A stretch of DNA of 64,000 nt from Prosthecobacter fusiformis (GCF_004364345.1 NZ_SOCA01000001.1:1426001-1490000), one strand, 5' to 3'; numbered from the stretch's first letter, positions 18,958 through 28,747 are shown. Notes: a model not told the origin generated them from the sequence alone. Numbers and translations are program-made.

Positions 18958-19200
18958 AGCCCCAACGGGGCGGGACAACAAAGCCCAGGGCAAGCGACGC
19001 AGGAGCGCCGCCCTGGGTTAGGTGAAGGGATATGAGATTCATCGAGCCCTGAAAGGGCGAGGCACTGCGGGTATTTCGCGGCCCCATTGTCCCGCCCTTT
19101 CAGGGCTTTGCCTTGATTGAGGTACACGCCTCACATACCCAGGGCTATGCTCGCCAAGCCTCGCTGGCCCTGGGCTTTGTTATCTCGCCCCTTTGGGGCT
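18958..19200. repeat. Nested palindromic (REP-type) cluster
   Basis: A 34-nt arm at 18958-18991 (starts AGCCCCAACGGGGCGGG) matches the reverse complement of 19167-19200 with three mismatches. Inside it, GAGCCCTGAAAGGGCG (19044-19059) faces CGCCCTTTCAGGGCT (19093-19107), and each of these cores is itself palindromic. A CCCAGGGC/GCCCTGGG pair is also present at 18984-19018. The cluster fills most of the 384-bp gap after the dehydrogenase gene. Similar AGCCCTGAAAGGGC-type elements are, to my knowledge, common between genes in PVC bacteria. It may act as a transcription end or a structural element. Confidence 0.85.
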
Positions 19201-19322
19201 TCTGATTGTAAGAATGCACGCATGCCTTTGTGCATGTGAGCTGCCTTGAATGGCCGTGCCTGCATCCTCCGCGTGCGCCGTTTCATTTCGACAATCTTCT
19301 TGAGACTCGCTTATTTGTGATC

Positions 19323-19580
19323 ATGAAAGACCTCCAAAGCACCAACGCCATGTGGCTAAAGGGGATCCTGTTCCTGCTCATCGGGCTGATGTCGGCGGCC
19401 ATCCTGCTGATTGAGCACGGGAGCTGGCGGACGGCGCTGCTGCTGGGGCTTTGCATCTGGGGATTCTGCCGAGCGTATTATTTCGCCTTCTACGTCATCG
19501 AGAGATGGGTGGACCCGGAGTACAAGTTCAGCGGGCTGGGGCATTTTTTGACGTATGTTTGGAAACGGCGGCGGCGGTGA
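19323..19580 (+). CDS. Small two-helix inner membrane protein
   Basis: 85 residues from the ATG at 19323; the frame is open upstream to 19230 but those residues are not protein-like. Two hydrophobic segments follow one another: WLKGILFLLIGLMSAAILL (about 13-31) and WRTALLLGLCIWGFCRAYYF (about 37-56). A basic tail (YVWKRRRR) follows, so both ends probably face the cytoplasm. I do not recognise a named family. The next gene (an esterase) starts 48 bp downstream on the same strand and could be co-transcribed. Confidence 0.7.
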   Translation: MKDLQSTNAMWLKGILFLLIGLMSAAILLIEHGSWRTALLLGLCIWGFCRAYYFAFYVIERWVDPEYKFSGLGHFLTYVWKRRRR

Positions 19581-19628
19581 GCCACACAAGGCTTGAAGTT
19601 TTTCGCGGATCCTGCGTAGAAGTCTGCC

Positions 19629-20834
19629 ATGTCACGCTTTCCCAGCCTCTTCCGTTTAGCTGTCCTGTTCCTCGCCTCCGCCGTCCATGCGGCCGAACCG
19701 GCCAAAGTCCCCCTGTGGCCGGACGGCGCTCCAGGGGCCAAAGGGCAGGAGGACAAGGACCAGCCGTTCATCTATGCCTGGCCGGCGGCCAAGGAGACCG
19801 CCACCAAGGCGGCGTTCATCGTCTGCCCCGGCGGTGGTTACGGCGGGCTGGCCGCGGATCATGAGGGCGTGCAGGTGGCCAGGTGGTTCAACGGCATCGG
19901 CGTCTCCGCCTTCGTGTTGCATTATCGGTTAGGCACGCAGGGGTATCATTATCCCATCCAGCTCATGGACGTGCAGCGCGCCATCCGCCACGTGCGGGCA
20001 AATGCCGCGCAGTACGGCATCGATCCCAACCGCATCGGCGTCATCGGTTTCTCCGCCGGCGGGCATCTCAGCTCCATGGCCGCCACCCTCTTCGATGAAA
20101 AACCCGAAGGCATGACGAATGATGCCGTGGACCAGGTCAGCGCCCGGCCGGATGTGGCCGCGCCTACCTATGCCGTGATCTCGATGATTGATGACTTCGC
20201 CCACATGGGCTCGCGCAAGAATCTGCTGGGACCCAATGACAGCGACGAACTGGCGCGCAAGGTGAGCACGCATCTGCGGGTGACCCCGCAGACCCCGCCC
20301 ACCTTCCTTTTCCAGACCGATGAGGACACCGTGGTGCCTGCGGAAAACGCGGTGAACTTTTACCTGGCCTGCCGCAAAAACGGCGTGCCTGCGGAGCTGC
20401 ATTGCTACAAGCCCGGCCCTCACGGCGTGGGTCTTTATTTGGGCGATCCGGTGCTCGGCACCTGGAGCGGGCATCTGCGCGACTGGTTGCGCAACCAGGG
20501 TTTCCTGAATCCTGCGGAACGCGCGGCGGTCACCGGCAAACTCACCGTCAACGGCAAACCCGTGAGCTGGGGCAATGTGGTCTTCAGCGCTGAAGACCCC
20601 TCCGCCCCCGTGGCCGGAGTCCGGGTGCGCGGCGGCAATTTCAAACTAGATGCCAAGGCCGGACCGGTGGTGGGCAAGATCAAGCTTCGAGTCAGCTACA
20701 GCGCCGCAGATGTCCCCGGACTCGACACCCCGGATGGCACAGTGACCGCCACAGAGCAGAAGGCAGGAAGCGGTGAATGGACCGTCGAAATCAAGCCTGG
20801 CGATAACAAGCTGGACCTGAACGTGGAGCGCTGA
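19629..20834 (+). CDS. Secreted alpha/beta-hydrolase (esterase) with C-terminal beta domain
   Basis: 401 residues with a signal peptide (MSRFPSLFRLAVLFLASAVHA). The hydrolase domain (about 24-290) has CPGGGYGGLA as oxyanion-hole region, HYRLG, and the nucleophile elbow G140-F-S142-A-G. The later acid and base are likely in the FQTDEDTVVPAEN segment (about 230) and GPHGVGLY (about 265). This is the arrangement of BD-FAE/acetylxylan-esterase-like enzymes that remove acyl groups from plant polysaccharides. Residues about 300-401 form an extra beta-sandwich (VTGKLTVNGKPVSWGNVVF...) like a carboxypeptidase-regulatory or transthyretin-like module. It converges with the AEC transporter gene, with only 4 bp between the stops. 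The substrate is not determined. Confidence 0.8.
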   Translation: MSRFPSLFRLAVLFLASAVHAAEPAKVPLWPDGAPGAKGQEDKDQPFIYAWPAAKETATKAAFIVCPGGGYGGLAADHEGVQVARWFNGIGVSAFVLHYRLGTQGYHYPIQLMDVQRAIRHVRANAAQYGIDPNRIGVIGFSAGGHLSSMAATLFDEKPEGMTNDAVDQVSARPDVAAPTYAVISMIDDFAHMGSRKNLLGPNDSDELARKVSTHLRVTPQTPPTFLFQTDEDTVVPAENAVNFYLACRKNGVPAELHCYKPGPHGVGLYLGDPVLGTWSGHLRDWLRNQGFLNPAERAAVTGKLTVNGKPVSWGNVVFSAEDPSAPVAGVRVRGGNFKLDAKAGPVVGKIKLRVSYSAADVPGLDTPDGTVTATEQKAGSGEWTVEIKPGDNKLDLNVER

Positions 20835-20838
20835 TCTT

Positions 20839-21780
20839 TTAAACTCCGACGACCTTCAAAGCCCAGGCAATGAGGGCCGGAGCGGTCACAAGGCTGACGA
20901 TCGTGGTGGCCAGCACACACTGCACCGCAGTGGGTGCATGGCCGCCATAATGACGGGCGATCATGATGGTGAAAACCGCACTTGGCATGGCTCCCTGAAC
21001 AATGAGGATGCGTTTCAGCTCCCTCTCCAAAGGCAGGTAAAAAGCCGCCGCCAGAAAGGCCAGCGGGATGACAAACTGCCTCAGCACAGGTGCGAGCACC
21101 GCAATGGACCAGCGCATCCTCTCCTGCCCCCAAATGTCCGCAATGGAGGCCCCGATGATCATCACCGCCAGGGGCACCGCGCAGGCTCCCATCATCGCCA
21201 AGGTCAGATGAACGACCTCCGGGACGTAAGCATGCAGGCCGGTAAAATTGAGAACCAAAGAAGCCAGGATGGTGATGACCGGCGGATTCAGCGCCAGTTT
21301 CCAGGGGGCCTTATCCAGTCCCGTCAGCAAACCCACACCCGCCGTCCAGCAGGCCAGCTCCACGCCTAACGTAAAGGTGAACATGACCCCCAGCGTGCCC
21401 TTTTCAGGAAACAACGCCGTGACAATCGGGATGGCCACGAAACCGTAATTCTGCATGCCACAAGCGACGGCAAAAGTCCGCCGGCCTTCATGCCTCTGCA
21501 GCCCGATCAGCGGCGCAGCAAAGTATGAAACGGCGATGCCAACCGCCACCAGCACATACCCCAGGCTGGCGGCGATGAGCACAGGTACCGGGCTCATCAC
21601 GGCTTCATTGCCCACCACCCGCTCCAGAATCAGGCAGGGTGTCAGCACGGTCACCGCCAGCCGCATCATGCCCGCATCCGCCTCCCGTGGCAGGATGCCC
21701 AGCTTCCTCACCGCAGCCCCGGTGGCCAGGGTCAGGTACACCGGCAGCACGACGGTGAGGATGGTGGCAAAATCGAGCAT
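20839..21780 (-). CDS. AEC family transporter (auxin efflux carrier-like)
   Basis: 313 residues with about ten hydrophobic segments in two halves of five, the layout of the AEC/bile-acid-transporter-like fold. Typical blocks are LPVYLTLATGAAVRKLGIL near the N-terminus, CGMQNYGFVAIPI (the broken-helix Asn/Gly motif of AEC carriers), and GASIADI in the second half. Bacterial members export or import small organic acids. The ligand cannot be predicted here. The metG stop is 34 bp upstream of its start on the same strand, so the two may be co-transcribed although they have no evident functional link. Confidence 0.88.
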   Translation of the reverse strand: MLDFATILTVVLPVYLTLATGAAVRKLGILPREADAGMMRLAVTVLTPCLILERVVGNEAVMSPVPVLIAASLGYVLVAVGIAVSYFAAPLIGLQRHEGRRTFAVACGMQNYGFVAIPIVTALFPEKGTLGVMFTFTLGVELACWTAGVGLLTGLDKAPWKLALNPPVITILASLVLNFTGLHAYVPEVVHLTLAMMGACAVPLAVMIIGASIADIWGQERMRWSIAVLAPVLRQFVIPLAFLAAAFYLPLERELKRILIVQGAMPSAVFTIMIARHYGGHAPTAVQCVLATTIVSLVTAPALIAWALKVVGV

Positions 21781-21814
21781 GGGAGGGTGCAGCAGGGAGC
21801 TGCCTCAAAAAAGG

Positions 21815-23395
21815 TTAGTCGGCAGTCTCCGTGATCTCCAGCCTTGGGAAAAGCGGCACCGGAGCACCGAGCTGGTGGCCTTCCTTGAGCATGCCCCACT
21901 TCAGATCGCTGAACTGGAACCCTTCCGGCATCTCCCAGCCGATCTGCGCCCGCGCTGTGGCCATCGCCGTCGGCATGATCGGATTCAGCAGCACGCTCAC
22001 ATGCACCCAGGCTTCCGCCAGATGATAGAGCACGCTGTCCAGGCGCGCCGCCTGAGCCGGGTCTTTGGCCAGCGAGAAAGGCTTGGTGCTGTCCACGTAC
22101 GCATTCGCAGCGGAGACGATTTTCCACGCGGCAGCGATGCCGTCATGGATGGCCCAGGAGCTCATGTTTTCCAGATACGCAGGCAGCGCATCCGTCACCG
22201 TCTGGCGCAGGGCCGCATTCTCAGCGTCGTCATACGTTCCAGGAGTCAGCACACTTGCACGATACTTCTGCGCCATGTTGATGCTACGGTTCAGCAGGTT
22301 GCCCAGGCCGCCCGCGAGCTCCTTGTTATAGGACATGATGATGCGCTCATCGCTGAAGTCGCTGTCATAACCGGTGGCGATGTCGCGGGTCAAATAATAG
22401 CGCAGGCCGTCCGGAGTGAAGGTGGCTGCGAGCACATTGGGATCAATCACGTTGCCCAGGCTCTTGCTCATCTTCGCACCCTTCACATTCCACCAGCCGT
22501 GGACAATGAGACGGGGGATTTGCTCATCGCTGAAACCGAGGGCGTGCAGCATGATCGGCCAGTAAACCGCATGGGCGGGCACCAGGATGTCCTTGCCGAT
22601 GACGTGGGCTTCTGAGGGCCACAGCTTGCTAAAATCTGGCAGGCCGACATCGCCGTTGCCGGACTCATCGGCCAGATAACCGGCAAAGCTGATGTAATTC
22701 GTCAGCGCATCGAACCACACGTAGTTCACAAAACGCTCATCAAACGGCAGCGGGATGCCCCAGCTCAGGCGCTCGATCGGGCGGCTAATGCACAGGTCCT
22801 GCGGCGTGCCTTCCAGGGCGTTGAGCACGTCGTTGGCACGGTGGGCCGGATAAATGAAATCCGGGTGGCTGCGGATGTAGCCCTTCAGCCACTCCACATG
22901 ATCGCTGAGGCGGAAGTACCAGTTCTCCTCCTCCAGTTCCACGACCTCGCCCCATTCCTCACCAAAGTTGCCGTCAGGACCACGCTCCTTGTCCGTCAGG
23001 AACTGCTCCTGCCGCACGCTGTAAAATCCTTTGTAACCCTGTTTGTAGAGTTGCCCGCAATCGTGCAGCTTTTGCAGCATGGTCTGGACCACGCGCTTGT
23101 GCACGGGATCTGTCGTAGCAGCCCAGCCGTCGTAACGCACATTCAGTTTCTCCCAGAGGGAGACAAAATGCGCGGTCACGCCGTCCACAAATTCCTGGGG
23201 GGACTGGCCGGCCTTGTCCGCGCTTTTTTGCACCTTTTGCCCATGCTGGTCCACCCCCGTGAGGAAATACACCTCCCGGCCATTCAGCCGCTGAAAACGC
23301 GCCATCACATCCGCCAGCACCTTTTCATAGGCATGGCCGATGTGGGGCGGCGCGTTGGTATAATCAATGGCGGTGGTGATGTAGTAAGGCTTCAC
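21815..23395 (-). CDS. metG: Methionyl-tRNA synthetase
   Basis: 526 residues from a GTG at 23395, which gives MKPYYITTAIDYTNAPPHIGH. The frame continues to a TTG at 23446 but that adds a non-conserved N-tail. Class I signatures are H18-I-G-H21 and K308-M-S-K-S312. DQHGQK (the anticodon-end methionine pocket loop) is also present. The connective-peptide region (CGQLYKQGYKGFYSVRQEQFL) lacks a full zinc-cysteine set, as in the short MetG type. It attaches methionine to tRNA(Met), including the initiator. No C-terminal tRNA-binding (EMAP-like) domain is present: the protein ends soon after the helical anticodon-binding domain. It diverges from rapA. Confidence 0.95.
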   Translation of the reverse strand: MKPYYITTAIDYTNAPPHIGHAYEKVLADVMARFQRLNGREVYFLTGVDQHGQKVQKSADKAGQSPQEFVDGVTAHFVSLWEKLNVRYDGWAATTDPVHKRVVQTMLQKLHDCGQLYKQGYKGFYSVRQEQFLTDKERGPDGNFGEEWGEVVELEEENWYFRLSDHVEWLKGYIRSHPDFIYPAHRANDVLNALEGTPQDLCISRPIERLSWGIPLPFDERFVNYVWFDALTNYISFAGYLADESGNGDVGLPDFSKLWPSEAHVIGKDILVPAHAVYWPIMLHALGFSDEQIPRLIVHGWWNVKGAKMSKSLGNVIDPNVLAATFTPDGLRYYLTRDIATGYDSDFSDERIIMSYNKELAGGLGNLLNRSINMAQKYRASVLTPGTYDDAENAALRQTVTDALPAYLENMSSWAIHDGIAAAWKIVSAANAYVDSTKPFSLAKDPAQAARLDSVLYHLAEAWVHVSVLLNPIMPTAMATARAQIGWEMPEGFQFSDLKWGMLKEGHQLGAPVPLFPRLEITETAD

Positions 23396-23564
23396 GGTCA
23401 GGAAAAAGAGAACCGCAGTGATACGCCCTGACGCGCCCGAGGGCAAGCAGGTGTCACCACCAGTTCCGATCTTCCCGTGACACGCGCATCACGTGAAAAC
23501 GTAAACTCCCTTGCACTCCGCCGCACAGCCCCTACCATCGCGGCCCCCTTTTTTCTATCTGACA

Positions 23565-26294
23565 ATGGAACAACCTCTCCCTGGACAACGCTGGGTAAGC
23601 GACAGTGAACCTGAACTCGGCCTCGGTGTGGTCATGAAAGCGGAGTTTGGCCGCGTGGAAATTTATTTCCCTGCCGCAGGCGAACATCGCCAGTTCGCCA
23701 CCAAAACCGCCCCCCTCCGTCGCGTGCACTTCATGGCGGGCGATACCATCAAGACCCATGATGGCAAATCTCTGGAAGTCGAGTCCGTGGAGGACCGCAA
23801 AGGCATGCTTTATTACATCGGTGCCGACCGCGAAGTGAGTGAAGCGGAGCTGTCCGATACCATCAGCTTCAGCAAGCCGGAAGACCGCCTCATGGCCGGT
23901 CAGATTGACGAACTCCTGGCCTTCGATGTCCGGGTGGAGGCGCTGAAGCGCCGTGCAGAAATGCGCCAGTCCCCGGTGCGCGGCTTTAGCGGCGGCCGCG
24001 TGGACCTGCTGCCTCACCAGATGTACATCGCCAGCGAGGTGGCCGGGCGTCTTGTGCCTCGCGTCCTGCTCGCAGATGAAGTGGGCCTGGGCAAAACCAT
24101 CGAGGCCAGCCTCATCCTGCACCGCCTGCACCTGACCGGCCGTGCCGAGCGCGTGCTGATCCTGGTCCCTGAGGCCTTGGTGCATCAGTGGTTTGTGGAG
24201 CTTTACCGCCGCTTCCACCTCACCTTCTCCATTTACGACGAAGACCGCTGCGACGTTCTGGAGACCGAGGAAGAAGGCATCAACCCCTTCCTGGAAAACC
24301 AGCTCATCCTTTGCAGCACCACTTTCCTGGCCGATTCACCCAACCGTGCCCAGCAGGCCGCCGAGGCGGGCTGGGACCTGCTCGTCGTGGATGAAGCCCA
24401 CCACTTGGAATGGAGCCCTGAAGTCGTCAGCCCCTCTTACAGCCTGGTGGAAAATCTGGCCGCAAAGATCCCCGGCCTGCTCCTCCTGACCGCCACGCCG
24501 CAGCAGCTCGGACCGGAAGGCCACTTCGCCCGTCTTCGTCTACTGGACCCCAACCGCTATGCGGATCTGGAGCAGTTCCTTGCCGAGTCCGGCCATTATG
24601 AAGAAGTGGCCAAGGCCATGGACCGTCTTGCTTCCGGCAAGAACCTCACGGCTGCGGATGAAAAGCTGTTCATCAAAAAATCACCGCATCTCAAGGAGCG
24701 CCTGGCCGCCATGAAATCCGGTGGCGAAGGCGAGCGCGAAAAGCTCATCTCCTCCCTGCTCGATGAATTCGGCACGGGCCGCGTCATGTTCCGCAACACC
24801 CGCGCCGCCCTCACCGGTTTCCCGGAACGCTCCGCCAAGCTGGTGCCCCTGGCCGGTGGCGAAGAGCCCCTGGAGGCCAAGGTCAAATGGCTGGCCAAGC
24901 TGCTGAAAGAGCTGGGCGAAGAAAAAGTCCTGCTCATCTGCCGCACGAAAAAGTTGACCGAGCAGATCAACGAACTGCTGCTGCACGAGATCAACCTCAA
25001 CTCGGCCCTCTTTCACGAAGGCCTGACCCTGATGCAGCGCGACCGCCAAGCCGCCTACTTTGCCGAAGAAGAGGGCGCCCGCATCCTCCTCTGTTCCGAG
25101 ATTGGCAGCGAGGGCCGCAACTTCCAGTTCGCCCATCATCTGGTGCTTTTTGATCTACCCGAAGACCCCGAGCTGCTGGAGCAGCGCATCGGCCGTCTCG
25201 ACCGCATCGGCCAAACCAGCACCATTCACATCCACGTCCCTTACATCAAGGCCAGCGGTGAGGAAGTTCTGGCCCGCTGGTATCACGAGGGCCTGCAGGC
25301 CTTTGAAAAGAACCTCCACGGCGCGACGGAAATCGTCCAGGCCCTGAAGGAAGAACTGGCCCCGCTGATGAAGTCCATGAAGGCAGCGACGCTGAAGGCC
25401 TTCATCAAAAAATCCCAGGAACAGCGCAAGCTGGTCACGGCTAAACTGGAACGCGGTCATGACCGTCTTTTGGAATTAAATTCCTGCAAACCGGAGCAGG
25501 CCGAGACCGTCATCGAAGCCATCCGGGCACAGGATGCCGATGTCAGTTTTGAAGAGTTTTTCATCCGCCTTGTGGACCACTTTGGCCTGCATGTGGAGGA
25601 GCATGGGAACCGCAGTTATGTGCTGATGCCGGCCCACCTCACCACGGACAAGTTCCCTGCCCTGCCTGATGAAGGCCTGCTGGCCAGCTTTGACCGCACG
25701 CGCGCGCTGTCCCGTGAAAACATGGCCTTCCTCACGCCGGACCATCCCCTGGTCCGTGGCGCGTTAGATCTTTTGTTAGGCGCGGAAACCGGCAATAGCA
25801 GCTTTGGCCTATGGCGCAGTTCCGGTGCTGAAGGCCTGGTTCTCGAAACCTACTTTGTGGTCGAGTGCATCGCCCCCGCTTCTCTCCACGTGGATCGTTT
25901 CCTTTCCGCCACGCCGATCCGCATGATCGTGGATCACGCCAACAAGGACCGTCGTGAAGACGCTGGCTATGCGCAGGCCAAGATCGAAAAAGGCAGCCCC
26001 GCCCGCATCCTTGAAAACGCCGGCATCAAACGGAAAATCTTTCCCGCGATGCTCAGCAAGTCCCGCAAGCTGGCCGAAGCCGAAATGCAGACGCTGGTGA
26101 CCGAGGCCACTACCACGATGAAAACCCAGCTCCAAGCGGAGATCGACCGCCTGGAAGACCTGCGCCAGATCAACGACCACGTCCGCCCGGAAGAAATCGA
26201 AGCCGCCAAAGCCCAGATGGTCGCCCTGGAGGAAGCCATCGGCTCCGCGCGCTTAAGGCTGGATGCGTTGAGGTTGGTTCTCCAAAGTACGTAA
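23565..26294 (+). CDS. rapA: RNA polymerase-associated ATPase RapA-like SNF2 helicase
   Basis: 909 residues from the ATG at 23565, giving MEQPLPGQRWVSDSEPELGLG; E. coli RapA begins with similar PGQRW and is of similar length (968). The N-terminal Tudor-like region (about 1-110) is followed by SNF2 motifs: Walker A in ADEVGLGKT (170-178), DEAH at 276-279, LLTATPQQLG, then in the second lobe CSEIGSEGRNFQFA and QRIGRLDRIGQ. The C-terminal third is mostly helical, as in RapA. RapA binds RNA polymerase and helps recycle stalled or backtracked complexes. It is transcribed alone, divergent from metG. Confidence 0.93.
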   Translation: MEQPLPGQRWVSDSEPELGLGVVMKAEFGRVEIYFPAAGEHRQFATKTAPLRRVHFMAGDTIKTHDGKSLEVESVEDRKGMLYYIGADREVSEAELSDTISFSKPEDRLMAGQIDELLAFDVRVEALKRRAEMRQSPVRGFSGGRVDLLPHQMYIASEVAGRLVPRVLLADEVGLGKTIEASLILHRLHLTGRAERVLILVPEALVHQWFVELYRRFHLTFSIYDEDRCDVLETEEEGINPFLENQLILCSTTFLADSPNRAQQAAEAGWDLLVVDEAHHLEWSPEVVSPSYSLVENLAAKIPGLLLLTATPQQLGPEGHFARLRLLDPNRYADLEQFLAESGHYEEVAKAMDRLASGKNLTAADEKLFIKKSPHLKERLAAMKSGGEGEREKLISSLLDEFGTGRVMFRNTRAALTGFPERSAKLVPLAGGEEPLEAKVKWLAKLLKELGEEKVLLICRTKKLTEQINELLLHEINLNSALFHEGLTLMQRDRQAAYFAEEEGARILLCSEIGSEGRNFQFAHHLVLFDLPEDPELLEQRIGRLDRIGQTSTIHIHVPYIKASGEEVLARWYHEGLQAFEKNLHGATEIVQALKEELAPLMKSMKAATLKAFIKKSQEQRKLVTAKLERGHDRLLELNSCKPEQAETVIEAIRAQDADVSFEEFFIRLVDHFGLHVEEHGNRSYVLMPAHLTTDKFPALPDEGLLASFDRTRALSRENMAFLTPDHPLVRGALDLLLGAETGNSSFGLWRSSGAEGLVLETYFVVECIAPASLHVDRFLSATPIRMIVDHANKDRREDAGYAQAKIEKGSPARILENAGIKRKIFPAMLSKSRKLAEAEMQTLVTEATTTMKTQLQAEIDRLEDLRQINDHVRPEEIEAAKAQMVALEEAIGSARLRLDALRLVLQST

Positions 26295-26353
26295 CCCTGT
26301 TCGGTGACACTGGTTGCCAAGGACACAAAGCCCGCAAGGATGGATGGACTTCG

Positions 26354-27244
26354 ATGAAAATCTCACGTCTCTCCTTTTTATCTGCCGGGCTTGCCTTGGC
26401 AGGTTCATTCCTGGCAGTGGTCGTCCGTGCTGAAACGCCAGCACCGGCAGCCGTTGTGGTAGCCGCACCGAAGATCGAATACCAACTGGACGAGGGCATC
26501 CCTTATCAGTCGGAGGAAGTCATCGCGGGTTCGGATTACGCCAAGACCCAGTGCCTAGTTGATTTTTATCATCCCGTGGGCGTGAAGGACTATCCCACCG
26601 TGGTCTATTACCACGGCGGTGGACTCAGGAACGGCAAGCGCTCCATCCCCAAGGAACTGAAAGAACGCGGCTGGGGTGTGGTGGGTGTCGGCTATCGCCT
26701 GCATCCAAAAGTGCAGCATCCGGTTTACATTGAAGACGCCGCTGCCGCCCTAGCGTGGACCTTCAAAAACATCGGCAAACACGGCGGCGATCCCAAGAAA
26801 ATCTTCGTTACCGGCATCTCCGCTGGCGGTTACCTCACTGCCATGATCGGCCTGGACAAAAGCTACCTAGCCAAACACGAGATTGATGCGGACAGCATCG
26901 CCGCTCTCATCCCAGTCACCGGCCAGATGATCACCCATCAGACCGTGCGGCTGGAACAAGGCATTGAACCAAGCCGCTTCCGCCCGACCATCGACCGTTT
27001 TGGCCCTCTCTATCATGTGCGCAAAGAAGCACCTCCTACCTACTGCATCACCGGCGGCTGGGGCACGGACATGCTGATGCGCGCGGAAGAGAACCTCTAT
27101 TTTGTTTCTATGCTGAAACTCGTCGGCCATACCCAGCATGAGCATGTCGTAATCGAAGGTGCCGACCATTCCCGCTGCGGCAAGGAATGTTGGCCGCACG
27201 TCATCCACTTTGTGGAAAAGACCCTGGCTGCTCAGGAAAAGTAG
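26354..27244 (+). CDS. Exported alpha/beta-hydrolase (carboxylesterase-like)
   Basis: 296 residues. The N-terminus is a signal peptide (MKISRLSFLSAGLALAGSFLA, cleavage near RA-ET). Typical esterase signatures are YYHGGG (oxyanion hole, 85-90), GYRLHP, and GISAGGYL with nucleophile S157. The base is probably the His in EGADHSRCGKE (about 272). The Arg-rich segment ending at CLVDFYHP matches the BD-FAE/HSL-like group acting on small acyl esters, possibly decorations of plant polysaccharides. The stop codon lies inside the left arm of the palindromic repeat at 27240-27333. Compared with the esterase at 19629 it lacks a C-terminal extra domain. Confidence 0.8.
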   Translation: MKISRLSFLSAGLALAGSFLAVVVRAETPAPAAVVVAAPKIEYQLDEGIPYQSEEVIAGSDYAKTQCLVDFYHPVGVKDYPTVVYYHGGGLRNGKRSIPKELKERGWGVVGVGYRLHPKVQHPVYIEDAAAALAWTFKNIGKHGGDPKKIFVTGISAGGYLTAMIGLDKSYLAKHEIDADSIAALIPVTGQMITHQTVRLEQGIEPSRFRPTIDRFGPLYHVRKEAPPTYCITGGWGTDMLMRAEENLYFVSMLKLVGHTQHEHVVIEGADHSRCGKECWPHVIHFVEKTLAAQEK

Positions 27245-27333
27245 TCCAGAGCTTTAACTCGTCATTATCTCGAGCGGCCATCCGATGTTGGGTTAACCCA
27301 CGAAGTTATTCCGAGCTAAAGCTCCGGAGTACT
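27240..27333. repeat. Imperfect palindromic element after the esterase gene
   Basis: The left arm (27240-27261, starts AGTAGTCCAGAGCTTTA) and the reverse complement of the right arm (27312-27333) agree at 19 of 22 positions. About 50 bp lie between them. A 22-bp copy of the left arm recurs at 40360-40381 after the SDR gene. The arms could form a long hairpin between convergent genes, so a terminator role is possible, although the T tract is missing. Confidence 0.75.
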
Positions 27334-27342
27334 TTCACCCGC

Positions 27343-28608
27343 TCATCGCGTCAGCGTCTCGTCCAGTATCCCCCGGATCTGCCGCCTCTCCGATTCCCCC
27401 AGATAATCGTATCTCCCGCTGTTCTCCGTTCCCGCCAAAACCGCATCCAGCCGCGCCAGCACCGCCTGCCTCAGCGCAGGTTGCATCTGGTCAAAAGTGC
27501 GGCTGTGGATCATGTAACTGCAACGATATTTAAACAGGCGGTTTAAAAGCTGAAAGTCCTTCAACGATCTCCCTTCGCTATTACGGTGGGCCGTTTTGCC
27601 AAAGGCTGTTTGAAAAGCCTCGTCACCCTCAATGCCACCCTCCGGCAGCGCCGCCTCATCTTTGAAAAGCAGGGCATCCAGCACGTCTTCGACGCAGTGT
27701 TCAATGATCCGCCGGGCCGTGCTCACAGGCTCATGCTGCACTGGCTCGCCTAACTCTTTTTGCAATGAAGTCTGCATGTGCAGGGCGCGCAGGGCACTGT
27801 GGTTCGCCTTCGTCAGCGCATTCTGGACGGACGTTTGATGCTCCAGCACCATCAGGGCCACGATGTCACTGCTGGCACGCGGATACGGGCGGGTGTCAAA
27901 GAATCCCGTCAGGCTCACCACATTGGCCCCCTGGTCCACAGGCATTTCACAGGTGTTGTCGGCTTTCTCGGTGGCGATGACATTGCCGCGATGCACGGCA
28001 TCTCCATGAGTGCCCGTGACATACCATCCACCCCAGCGGTCACTGAAAGGCGTCGTACTGTCCACCACCGTACTGCCCTGGCTCAGGATCGGATGGCCGG
28101 TAATACTGGGAAAAACCGACCGCACCAGCACGCCTGGGACGCCAGGGGTAAAAGTCCCACCATGGCAGCTTAGGCAGCTTTGATCCCGCTCAAAACGCAA
28201 CGGTTGATCCAGATCCACATGAGGCTCCATCAGGTAAAAAACCGGACCCAGTTTCGGGTCCACTGCTGCTACTTCGATGGAGCCGCCCAGGGTATATCCA
28301 AGATACGTCTCATCACCAAAATAAATCACCCGCGGCGTCTGGGGAGTAATCCGGTCATTCTGCTTGCTCGTCTTGGAGAAGACCAGGACTTGCGACTCCG
28401 GTGGAATCTCGAAATGCCGCATGAGATCTTCAATCACCGTCCACACATCCGTACGGTTGAGCGGAGCCTGACTTGATTGTAGCTTCTTCATCAGATCCTG
28501 TACTGGATCATGAGGCTGCGTCTCGGAATAGCGGATGGGAGGCAACTCATACTCGTCCTCAGCGCTACAAAGCAGCGGCAAAAGGACGATCAAGATGAGA
28601 AGGCGCAT
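27343..28608 (-). CDS. Exported single-heme cytochrome c-like protein
   Basis: 421 residues with a signal peptide (MRLLILIVLLPLLCSAED). One heme site, C145-L-S-C148-H149, is followed by GGTFTPGVPG; heme should attach covalently in the periplasm. The surrounding sequence (YFGDETYLGYTLGGSIEVA before it, WGGWYVTGTHGD after it) is not a standard cytochrome c domain. It resembles hypothetical proteins annotated with a cytochrome-like site in Planctomycetes. C-terminal helices (about 250-400) carry no known motif. It probably takes part in periplasmic electron transfer. It converges with the esterase gene, across the palindrome at 27240-27333. Confidence 0.7.
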   Translation of the reverse strand: MRLLILIVLLPLLCSAEDEYELPPIRYSETQPHDPVQDLMKKLQSSQAPLNRTDVWTVIEDLMRHFEIPPESQVLVFSKTSKQNDRITPQTPRVIYFGDETYLGYTLGGSIEVAAVDPKLGPVFYLMEPHVDLDQPLRFERDQSCLSCHGGTFTPGVPGVLVRSVFPSITGHPILSQGSTVVDSTTPFSDRWGGWYVTGTHGDAVHRGNVIATEKADNTCEMPVDQGANVVSLTGFFDTRPYPRASSDIVALMVLEHQTSVQNALTKANHSALRALHMQTSLQKELGEPVQHEPVSTARRIIEHCVEDVLDALLFKDEAALPEGGIEGDEAFQTAFGKTAHRNSEGRSLKDFQLLNRLFKYRCSYMIHSRTFDQMQPALRQAVLARLDAVLAGTENSGRYDYLGESERRQIRGILDETLTR

Positions 28609-28747
28609 GGCTGACGAAATGTGCAGTTCAAGGTAATGCGTGAAGACAGCGCAGGTTAATACGCATTATGGATACCTATTTACGCAGCGACTGTTTTCAC
28701 TTTCTACATCCTTGCTTGTCATCAGCTATCCCTCCTTTGAGTCATCA

